This document shows positions 12,501 to 24,500 of a DNA stretch of 64,000 nt, in pieces; the first letter of the stretch is position 1; every line of letters begins with the position of its first letter. The DNA comes from Elysia crispata (Eukaryota; Mollusca; Gastropoda; Plakobranchidae). The notes below the pieces were generated by a model. The model ran no database searches. It had not been told where the DNA came from and saw nothing but the letters and a program-made list of their open reading frames with translations. A program made the translations under genes and the position numbers. Location: the NCBI GenBank assembly GCA_033675545.1, contig JAWDGP010005686.1, forward strand, positions 476,001 to 540,000. Direction: 5' to 3'.

Positions 12501-15500
12501 CATTGTCCAATCATACATTTATACTGCTTACCAGCTTAAAATCCCCATAGTCTCTTTCATAGACTTCATCACATGATAAAGACAAGCCGTTGAGATTTTT
12601 TTTTACATTACACTATATGAGTATATCTATATTTTGTCCAAACCAGTAATTTGTGCAGATTACTGTCCCTGAAAAACTCAGAGATTAACTAATTATTTAA
12701 ACCAGGGTTAAATATAATTTTTACAAATGAATTGATTGATTAGGTTCTAAAAAAAGAAATGAAAGATACACTAATAACTTTACACTCTGCATATAGAACT
12801 AGCCCCTCCAGTCCTAAAAAAACCTAATCCAGGACAAGAACAATGCATTTTTACTTCACTAAAATCCATTAACCTACATCACACAATATATGGTCCCAAA
12901 AAAGGAAAAATGACACAAGGACCATACCACATTGTGCTATACAAATAAAGAGAATTGAACTTGAAAGTAATCTCACATTTTTTTAAAATGAATATTGAAT
13001 AAATTATCATATTCTTAATCATATTTGTACCTATGTAGAAGGTACAACTTTTTCTGCAAATTCTAATTATTGTTAGGCTTAAAGATTTCATTATTCAAAG
13101 CTACTATGAATCTAAGACACAATTGCAGGTGGTGAAAAGATAGCTGATTAAGATGACATGACTACAAAACAGCCTTGACCTCTTATTGTATAGCTTTAAA
13201 CCATATGAAGGCTGACCTCTCCAAAGTTTATCTGGTTCAGTCCCCTGTCACTGAGCTCCACTCTGTTCCCAGCTGAATCCTCACATTGCAGGATACAGTT
13301 CATAGTGTAACCTTCTGCTTTCACATTTAGTGTTATTGGTGCCACCTTTCTGGGCACTGTGCACCGAAGATTGAAGTTAACTTCTTTCTCAGAAGTGGGT
13401 GAGAAGTACAAGTTGACTGGTACTCTGAAAGTTTTAAAATATTCATAATAATTAATCTCAAATACAGTTAATAAAAAAAATTGGTGACTGGAATCGAAAT
13501 AAAGAATGGGGTCTGGGATGAAATGATATCACAAGAAAGAGAGTGAGAGAGAGAGAGAGGGAGAGAGAGACAGAGAGAGAGAAAGAGAGAGAGAGCATGA
13601 GAGAAGATGCATTAAATATCCAATGATACCTTGTTCTTGGAGGGATCTGCCCATGCATGGGCTCTACCGTTAAGTGTGAGGCATAACCTTCTGAGTGACA
13701 TGAATCTGCAGCGAAGCTGAAGTTGAAGTAAGAGTCTTCGTTATTGGTGAGGTACACTGTTTCGACAGCTTCCCGCCCTGGAAAAAAGAATGAACAATTG
13801 CCTTAAAATACTGAAGCCATATAAATATCTTCTTTACAAAACATCTAGTGCAATTTAATGAGAAAAAGCAATGCTAGTGTTCATATTGAAGTGAAAGATA
13901 ATTTTGTGAACAATGGGCACATTTTCTTTACATCACTCAGATGTAAAACAGGTACTCAAAAATAAAACCATGAATAAATCCTCAGAAAACAGAATAAGCG
14001 CCTAATTTTTTGCTAGAGCAGCAACTCCTGTTCAAATAGCATATCAACATTTGATTTCTCAATTATATTTTTTGCTTTGTCTGAAAACTAAAAAAAGTTC
14101 AGGGTACAGAGATAGATATTGTTCATGAAATCTATGTTACTTCTCAGTAAAATACAAATTCTTAAAAAAAACAAGTAGGTAGAAACTCATTGGGGAGCTA
14201 GATAACAGGGAGTCTTCAGAGAAGAAACCCCCCTTGTAGCAAATGTTTCAGCCCTGAACTTCTGACACTCTAAGGGGGCCTGGCCACACCAGGGTCATGA
14301 CTCCCAGGTGTCTCCCTGTTATCTTTTCTTTTCTTTTTTTTTTTTTTTGCACAGCGCCAGGATTCAAACCCACACCCTCATCTCTTGATGGATTAATGAT
14401 CCTGGCGCTATACCACTTCGCCAACTGGTCCTGCGATGGTTAGAGCATTTTTAATCCTTATGAGGGAACCTCTCATTTCTCCTGCTCCAGATCCACCGGG
14501 GACTGTTTTCGGCTATTTCCGCCAGTAACTTTAGAGCTTTTGTTCTTTTGTTGCCAAATATTGAAAGTTTAGTCAGAAGGTCGCAGACTGATGACCCTAC
14601 GAATCCTCTGGCACCAACCTCAACGGGCATCACCACAGCTCTGTAGCCGGCATTTTCTAGCTCTTTGGTCAAGTTCATGTATTTCTCTCTTTTGTAGATG
14701 TGGGCCTCCTCCATTCTGTTTTCGTATGGAACTGTTAGATCCACCATGATCTTAGTAAAATACAAATTCTTAAAAAAACCAAATCAAAGTCCTAACCAAA
14801 GTCATGACAATTTAATTTATTTAAATATTATCCTATATCAATTTCTACCTTAATCTGTTAAAATAGCATTTTCCAGAATTTCACTCACCAACAAGTAGAG
14901 CCTTGAAGTTCAGATGTGATCTGTCTAGGCAAATGTCTGGCTCTCTCGTCTGACCAACCAGCAGGAAGGGTAGACTTATGGCTTGTGATGGTATCACAAA
15001 TCGCCAGAAAGACTCAACTATATCTAATTCAGCTGACAAGAACTCAAACCCAACCTAAGGAGTTAAGGGATGAAAGAGAGAGTATCTGTACTTGTAGGAT
15101 CTTTAAGTAAAAATTTAGCATTTGACTTGATTACAAATATACTTTTGTCTTTTAAAATATTACTATCAAGCCATAAATAATACAAGAAAAAAAATTATCT
15201 CTATCATTATACTGGCTTTCAGTGCATGATGTTAACAATGGATGACTCAAACGAAGCAAAATTTAACCAATTTAACCAGATCACTAACACAAGAAAAAAG
15301 GACATTAAAGCAAAAACAAAACAAGAAACCCACTTTAATCCATTTCCAAATCTTTGCCTTGCTTTGTCAATTTTTTGTTGAATAAGTGATTTTACCTTGA
15401 ACTTTCTACCGCTTCTGATTTCTCCCTCAGGTTGAAGGCACTGGAAACAAGATGGCCGTTTAGGATCAGGTTCATCCTCACAGATCCAGTGGAAAGTAAA

Positions 15501-18500
15501 GGGTGAATTTGTTGGGTTCACAATTCCAAACTCCCTGAGATAGAAGTGAAACAAAACACAGTTTTTCATTTTAGGAAATGTGTTAAAATTATCCGAATCA
15601 GGTTATCTCACTCCAGTTGTCGAATAATTCACATAGATCTATTTGCTAAGAAGATGAAGATAACAGTTTGCTCTCAGCTAGTTTTGAATTTTTAAAAATT
15701 TGATAAGTCTCTCAAAGTGTGATCACACACACAAAATCAGTAAAAATTTGCTTCCAAAATCAAAATACTGTGCTTTTCTTTATTTCTGCAAAATTTGTTA
15801 AATTAATTCTGTTTTAAATACAATACATTTCTCTGGGTCAAAAAGAGAAAAACAGGCAGATATACTAATCGTAAGATCATATTGCCTGATAGCTAAAATT
15901 TACTACATTCACATTTTAACCTGAATCCTTTAAAATTCATGTGACAAAACATTTCACAATGACTTACTTTATGTTCTTAGTTCCTATGCCACAGACATTG
16001 AATTCAATAACTCTTGTTGTTGGGTCAAGAGTTGAGCCTGGAGGATCTCCTCCTGGACCACGGAGCTCTGGATTACGACGAGCACTGCTCAGGTAGTCAG
16101 AGTCTTCTAGTTCAAAATGGCAATAGGGCATCAGACTGCGACCCTTCACACCAACTACTGGACCTTGTTCATCTCTACCCATGTGTGGTATGCTGGTGAA
16201 TAGAGCATGGGCATTGTTTCAAAAAAATACAATAGTTTGCTTTTAATAGAAAAGGAGACAAAAGCAGTTGACGACAACATGAAACACTGTACAAAACAAC
16301 TTCGATGACAGAATGATCCTTGCAATATTTAAGCTATGAATGAGAACTCACTATTTAACAGCTCAGACAGAACGGTGAGAAATATCACACCCATAGCTTA
16401 ATCACTGAAATGTTGGAGATGCAATGAGAAAATACCTGGTTTTAATCCTGAAGCTTATAGACCCTGTCTTTGGAAAGGCTCTTACATGAGATTTCTCTTT
16501 GTAAACAGTGTGAATGAGGATAACTTAAGGTAAAGGTAAGAGGCTCATTGCAAATTTGCTTCCTATTTAGGGCGCTATTGGCATATCACATATTTGCTTC
16601 ACTTAGTTAACAATGGAATAAGCTACAGCTTATAAGGGTCATAAGACATCTGAGAGGATCTTCAGTTTTTAAACTTTTTTTTGTTGTGATTTATAAATAT
16701 TAGCATATCTAAAATCCACATTTACATACAGCTTAAAAATGTCTTTGATCATGAAAAAAGAATTGGTTATGCAGTGTAGCAGAGACTGCGTAAAAAATGA
16801 AAAAAAAAATAGACAATGAACAATAGATGGATTGTAATTACACTAAAATAATAAGAGGAAATCAATATGCAGTCCTTTCATTCATATGAAGACTGACATG
16901 AGCAAAAAAACTTGTGAACAGAGTGGGAGTGGAGGAATGAGAGCAAATAATATGGATAAAAAAGAAAAAGACCTATGCACAGAATCATGTAGTGAATGGA
17001 TACTAACTAAAAATTAGAATTCATTGGAATATTAATATCTTGTGACTAACCTGCAGATGAGACGACCCTCATAATCGTTTGCATCCAAGGGTGTAAACTT
17101 AGCCACACATTTCGCTGTTTTTCCAGCAGCAATGGTGCCAAAAGAAGGCTCCACAATAAAAGGCACATAACTGCTATCCACTACATCAACACGTGATTCT
17201 GGTCTCTCTCCTTCAGACATAAAAGTCACCGACCGCTGCAGCGTTGGAGTAAAACTGTCCATCACAATTTGCCAAGTGTAGTCCAGAGCCACTTGACCCT
17301 CGTTCAGGAGCTCAATACTGTTTAGTAATAAATTTGTGCATGGCAGAGAATAGTACTGTAAATGAATAAAGTATTGCTTCCACAGCTTTAGAAAACTCTT
17401 TGAGAAAATTAAGGGCATAAAAAGTGTAAATTGTTCAGTCTCCCCTAAGTGTTTCTCAGAGTCTTAAACAGAGCGTTAAACACTAAGGATACACCATTTA
17501 AAACAGGAGAGAAAAGGAAATTTTCTGGGGTTTAGAAGGAAATGGGGGAATCTAGAAGATCCAAGTTGCATGTAAAGATGATTAAGTGTAAAAGTGTGTC
17601 ACATATTCATAATGAAAGATTTCAAGGTATCTCAGAAAAAAATCATAAGAAAAATGTCTGCAATTTTCAAGTTTGTTTAAAACAATAGATTGTAAGACCT
17701 TATTAAGGCATTATTTTATCTCATTTTTAAAATTAGTTAACTAATTCCATGCTTTACGAGCAAAGGTAAATTATGTAATCAGAGAGAGAAGCTGCAGGAT
17801 GTTTTTTGTTAATGTCAACTCTTGTTCAATGGAACCTATCTCAACTAATTGATATCACTGAATTGAAAACCAAATGCTAGTGCTGGTACAGAAACTTTCT
17901 CACCAGATGTAAATAACATGAGGAAAGATAATTTACCTGTAAACTCTTGTCTGAAACATGAGTGTATCCTTGAAGTGGACAGTATCCACCTTGCAGGAAC
18001 ACTGAGTAAAGTCTGTGATTGCTGAGACTAGAAGCTCCAGGCTTCTAGAACTATCAGCCACCTCTGAGTGTGCTGGCTCTGGCTCTGTCTCTACCATCTT
18101 CTTCTTGCCAGGACGGGGAACATTTGAAGTGCCTACAACATTTGCAGATTTGCTGCCACTGGTATAAAATAAAATTTGTGGTTCAACAGAATGGGTAAGA
18201 TTTCAAAAAGAAAATGATATAAAACAAAAAAACAACTAACTTTAATGTTATAATTACCTTGCTCCATAAAAGAAGCTCATTTGTTGAACATCATTTTCTT
18301 TTATTTTAATATAAATGTGACCAGTGCACTACTTTCACTTTGACATAGTTTAAATTTATAGCTGCAACGATACAAACAAAAAAAAAAAAAAAAAAGGGAG
18401 AGAGAGAGAGAGAGATTGATTAAATTTGCTTTAATTTTGTGTATCACATTTAATCTAATATTGCATAGGAGAGAGAATAAAAATATCATCAAGATACAAG

Positions 18501-21500
18501 CATAAGATATTGTTAAAAAATTAGAACAGCAAAATGACTAAACACAAACAACTCTAACTGAAAAGAAACTACATAAAAAGAAAAAATGTAAAAGAATGAC
18601 TTTCTTATAAAATGTATAAACCTTACAACACTATGATAAAACAGAAACGAAAAAATTGTTTGAAAGGCACATTTGGATGATGGTCAACTTAACATACTAT
18701 ATTGTGAACATTTTTAAATTGATGTTGCCTTTCATACATCTCATTTTAAAAATTCAAATGCAGAAACGATATATTCATCTTTAATTGGGCCTTTCAAGCC
18801 TAAAAAAAAAGAAAGAAAAACAAATGAATATGGCACCAACAAAAGCAAGATCTCCATCATATCCTTCATTGACATAGCCACATCTTCTGAAAAATGCTCT
18901 TCTTCTCCTCTGGAAGTTTCAACAGAAGTCAAAAAAAAAACAAAGCGATTGTATCTAAGCAGTTGAGTACGCTTTTACTTTTCTATCCTACTCTCCTTTG
19001 ATCTGTGTCTCTCGATGTCATTGTCTGTCTGTCTATGTCAGTATGTTTATTTCTCTGCTTTTCTGATTCCTAAACTGGCGAAAATTCATTCTGCTTTTCA
19101 TCTAAATCCTTGCAATGTCTTCATATGTTTCTTTTCCCTGCATTATTCTGTAAACATGTGTCTGAAATTTTCTCATCTCTAGTTAAACTGATCATATACC
19201 ACACCTTTTCAAAATCGAGGATATTTGCCTTTTAATAAAAGAAGTTCATTATTGATAAAATAAGGTGATAAGTTTTAAGACCCACAAGAGACAGTGATAA
19301 AATTCTCTCTTTAATTTATTTATTCTATATTTGCCAAGTTCCATTGATCTACACCATATAGAAAACAGTGAATCACAGTTAGAAACAAACCTGTCTGCTG
19401 TTTGCACTGGTGAAGGTGGAATGTCTATCCACTTGACCACTTGAATCTTGTCATCCCAGTCACAAACCTGAATATACAATATTTGCTGGTCAAATATTTC
19501 ATATAAAGCCTGATATATTTATTGAATCTTTAACTGACTTTTCTTTCATTCTCTTCTGTAATATTTTTCATAATTCATTGACAATCTCCGAGGTCTTCTC
19601 ATTCACCTTTTAAAGTTCCTTCGTCGTCCCTTTCTTTCTTCATTTCCTGTCCATAAACTCTATGTTTTTCTATATCTAAAGAATCCAATCTCTTCATTGT
19701 CAAATATTTTCCATACTGATTTGTGTCGCATATGGCTGTTTAACATTTGATCACTACATACCTGAAAAGCAAGTATTTATCCATTTTTTCCTAAAAAACT
19801 CTGGCATATGCTATATATTAGTGGTCCTGTGAAAATCTTGCTTTATGCTCCCTCATCCATGCCTAGGCTAAAAAAAAATTTATTAATAATAATAAAAAAA
19901 GTACTATAATGATTCCCAAATATTAAGCACTTACCTGATCAATTGGTTTGTCAAAAGTGATCTTGGCCAGTCTGCACTGTATGGGACACTCAGCAAACGT
20001 TTTGGGGCTGTCTGAACAGAAAGTTACAGCAACATCCTTGGTACAGCTTGCATGCAGGTGTCCTGCCTGAGAAAAAATAATTGCTATATTTTTCTTACCG
20101 TGTTTTAATTAGAAAAATTTGAATTTTTCTTAAAGTTACTTCAGTGTTTACCAAAGGCTGGAATTGCTCCTTGAAAAGAAAAAAGATAAAATTTGTGGCT
20201 TCAATTGAAGCCAACTTCGAATGTGAATTGTTGAAAAAACTATAGTTACAGAAATTATAGATAACCAGATAATTCTTAATCCTTTAGTACAATGTTCAGT
20301 GACAACAATATCAGATAAATGATGGAATATAACAATTCCCAAAATGTGTGTTTGTAATACCTGTGGGGAAAATTTCAACTCTGGGTGATCTGGCCACTGG
20401 AAGCGCACACAATCTGTTTTGGAATGGTTTGTCAGAGTAAGGTTGAGGGTTCGAGTCTCATCCACATAGCAGTCTCCAAACTGCATCAAGTTAGGCTTAG
20501 CAGCTGAGACAGAAGAGGTTAAGGCATATGTTAATAAATAAGTATCATAAAAGAAGACCAGAAAATGTGCAAAGGTATTAAACTATGAATGAATATTTAA
20601 AGAATACAGCTCAAAAGGTCCAAAAATACTAAAATTGATTAAAACATTGAATGAAAATATAATTGAAACTAATGTAGTCCAACAATCCTACTCATGTTGT
20701 TGGTTTGATACAAAATTACCATAACAAGAGTTTCAAAAATTTCAAAAGCTTTTCAATAGATATTAAACACTCAAAGGGCTATGGAAGAAGTTGAAAATCA
20801 CCAAGCAAAACACAAAAATTTTGTCGAGTTTAGAAGATGAAGATTTTATAAAAATTATGTCTCATGAAAGTCATAAAGCTATGCTATATTCTTATCTTAT
20901 ATTTACTGGTGTATCTACCAATATTATTATTGTTTATTCATACTATCTCATTTTTTTTACAAGCCAGATTAGTCAAAAGTTACACTACTTTGATATTTAT
21001 TTATGTGCAAAAAGTTTTTCACCCTCTATATAAGTCAGGAAAATATTTTAGCTTTATAAAGCCTTTGTTATTCCAATGATTTTGCCTGATTCATTGATCT
21101 GTTTCACTTTGAATTTTACTATTAGAATACATACTGCCTACATCCATAAATACACTGTAAAATTTCAGTTTCAATGGTAAACATGAAAACAAAGATAAAT
21201 GAACAACATTTCAACTACAAAAAATCTTAATATGCTATTCATAATAAACAATGCATGCACACTTGATACAACAAAATCAATCTATGATAATTTGAGAGCT
21301 GGACCTGTAAGGCAACATTCTACATTGATCTGATGGTGATATACATCATTAAAAAGTCTTAAGACCAAAATAAAATCATAAGAGATGTGGATGAAGAGGA
21401 AGACTGATGCAGATGCTTGCAATAAGCTAAATCAACAAAAATTTCAACAAAATGAATAAAAACGAAATATTCAATTGCATCCAGTGTTACAATGCCAGTC

Positions 21501-24500
21501 TTCACAAGCACTAAAAGGAAAAAGTAGAAAGAGCCAGAATAGATACAGAATACCTTTCAAAGACAAAAATAATGGACATAACTGTCATTAAAACGTTACA
21601 TTACTGAGATAAAATTTGAGAAATAAGGAAGAGAACAGAATATGAAAATCATCATAAGACTTAATTAAACTTCGCAGCTTTAACTCTTTGTGGGAAGGAA
21701 AAAATCCATTTGTACCATCACAAAACAACAATCTGGCAACATTGGACATGTAAGAAGATAAATGTGCCACCAATATCATTATTCTGTATAAAATTGATTT
21801 TTTTTTTTATTAAATTGATTACAACAGTTTTAGATTGGCATGAGCAATCTCATTTTAATTGGTCTGACTTTTCAATGTCTTGTTTGCATTGTCTCACTCT
21901 TCATTTCCTGCTTCTTTTTCCTGACAACTCCATTCAGCTTTGCTTCACCTTAAATTATGAACACGCCTTGCCTACTTCATGCAAACATTTTTCTAACATT
22001 TTGACTTATACTGGATTCTTTATAATATCTCAGCATTTCAAAAACATTTTTTATCGTCTTTTGAAATTAAAAAAAACCTACTTCATAGCAAGACTCCAGA
22101 GTGAGACCAGCTGTCTGGACAAACTGTTTTTAATGATTTTAGTTCAGTACTTAGTTCTGAGTAAGTGACTCATCTAAGGTAAGAGATTTCAGAGTGTCCT
22201 ATGAGGTTGAATGACAGGGCTACTTTAAATGTGTCCTGAACGATCAAACTAGAAACATTATGAATGACATTTTACATACTAAGAAAAGACTCTCAGATCA
22301 AATTTGGATGATATCAGCTCATTTTTAGATAAAGAAACATGCACACATATGAAAGAAGGATGGGTGTACAATAATTGTGTTTTCATTTCCACTTTTTGTA
22401 CCGATGATAATTTTCAAGCATTGCCTCAAGAATACTGAAAGTCAAAATAATAAAAGTTGAACCCTAAAATTAAATTCATGTCAAGTAATATGCAACTAAA
22501 TGATAAATAATTTAAAAAGGAAATTTTTACAAAATAACTGTGTGAGGCTAATGCATTGGCAAATGAATATTGAGTGAGCCTAAAAAAAGACATTGATAAT
22601 ACAGCTATATTTAGTACCCAGTTCCTCTCCTGCTTCAGACAATTTTATTTCCTCACGGGATTCGGCTTCATCCTCTGCTATAGACACTTAAATTTTGGAG
22701 AAAATAGGATGTGCATAAGACATTACATGTCGATGAAATAAAAATTAAACTGGTCTAACACAAATTGCAGTAATTAGTGCTTATGCATTTTTTTTCTTTC
22801 AAACATTCAGTACTCCATTCTCAGCCAAATGTGCTACACATTTGATTTAAAGTTATAGGTCTTTATATCACCTAAATCTATTGATTTGTTAGAAATCATT
22901 TTGGGTATGAGATATACATATTGTCATTGATCATTATAGCTGTTTGTGTTTTCATTGATAATTTTTATTGTTTCAGTGTTATGCTAGTTGCCTTTGATGA
23001 TACTCCAATTTTCCCATTAGCATGTCACACAGAGGTGGTTGTACATACTTTGGATGTTGAAATCCCTTTTTAGGATGAGCAAGATGAATAGCAATATGGC
23101 AGGTGCCCACCCTGATATAAATCAAGGGTTCAAATTCCACAAAAGTTGAACACTTTTTATCATTTGCATTTGAAGCCTATTTTTACCCACTGCTGAGCAC
23201 TAGTTAAAACTAAAGCTTTTGAATTCTTACTTAAATTCCAGTGGTTCATCTTTTAATATTTACATATCTGTCGGTCTGTTGATTCAGTCTACCAATCTGT
23301 CTCTTTCTCTCTTGCTGTCTCTCTCACTCCGCCTCTTTCTATCTATCTACCTACCACGCTTTTTCTTTACCTCTTTTTATCAGCTTTTTTCTTGTAAAAC
23401 ATATTTTTTAAATAAAATTAAGGCTCAATTTTTTTATTATTTTTTCTTTGGATGCACTCAATACTGTCCAAAATGTGTACCTCTTTCATAGATTTCTCAC
23501 TTTTATCTTACAACACCCTTGCAAACCACATTTTATATAACATATTTTGATAGCCTTACCTGGAACATCATCCTCAGCCATATTGCCTATCTCTTTCTCT
23601 GGATCAATCGGCACAAGCACAGAACCAATGTTGTCAAGTGTTACATCATCCTCATAACCTTCACCAACCATTTGCACAATTGAATCCTCATACTGTGAAG
23701 TTAAGGAAAATCATGGAAATCAAATTCAAAAGACAAGTTTTGTTGCAAGGCCACTCAATGAAAATTGAAAAAAAAATCTTTTGTTAAGATCCAAACCATA
23801 CAGTTTTATCCCAGTACCTGAAATAAATACAAATCTTCCGGCTTTGCTATAATATTTAACATGCAAAGATTTGTTATTGAAGATAAGGGAATAATGAACA
23901 TGAGAGAAGAAGTGAAACTGGTAATAGGTAAATATCAAACTTGATTCCTGAAGCAAAACAAATGCAGTACTCATTTATCACTTTTCATTCAGTGAAAGTA
24001 TAGTTCAAAAAGTTGTCAATGTCCAAGACTGTTGTGGTGCATAACATATAGGGAACATTTATGAAAACAGGGTTATGGCTATTAGGAAAGAACTTATTTA
24101 ATATAAATTCCTTTGAAATTAAAAACATAAGCTAAATTTCAACTTGCCTGATTGTCTGTAACAGATACTTTGAGATTAGCTTGTGATCTGTTTGGTGCTG
24201 AGGGATGGTATATCACCTCAAAAGTAGCTCTCTCACTCGGATCTACAATGACTGACGCAGTGTGAGGTCTGCGTCTTGTTTCTGTAGATTCAGTTGCAAC
24301 AGTAAATAATAGGGTAAATAATTTAAACTAAATCCAAGAACATTTTTATAGAAGTGTACAGACTGAGACCTAACATGATTGTCTTGCAAGTTCTCTAAAA
24401 TAAGGTATCTTCATTACCTTTTATAATAAAGAGAAGTGAATACAGCTGATTACTGCTGCACTGAGGCTAATTCTAAACATCAATTGTATTCTGCTTTTCA

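Larger units (their letters stand above)
14146..14779 (-). mobile_element. Composite retroelement insertion with ~26-bp target-site duplication
   Basis: A near-perfect direct repeat (AGTAAAATACAAATTCTT plus an A-run and C) sits at 14146-14172 and again at 14754-14779, as expected for a target-site duplication. The roughly 580 bp between them, read on the minus strand, holds in order the 3' end of a LINE-type ORF, a tRNA-like segment with A and B boxes, an A-rich tail-like stretch (14329-14349), and a GC-richer segment bounded by a 13-bp inverted repeat. It lies in HYDIN intron 42. The parts are decayed and do not look capable of autonomous movement. Confidence 0.75.

Noticed and set aside
14353-14423. 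A functional tRNA gene
   Set aside because: A and B boxes are present, but acceptor and anticodon stems do not form. The segment sits inside a retroelement with an A-rich tail, so it is a tRNA-derived repeat head.
18741-18932. Candidate extra HYDIN exon beginning RGEEEHFSEDVAMSMKDMME after CTTCCAG
   Set aside because: The acceptor and entry phase fit between exons 37 and 38, but there is no GT or GC donor in the required phase before the frame degrades. The vertebrate sequence does not require an exon here.
23086-23190. Possible tRNA-like element with a B-box-like GGGTTCAAATTCC
   Set aside because: The B box is good, but no convincing A box at the right spacing and no clear SINE body could be fixed. 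At most it is a very decayed SINE.
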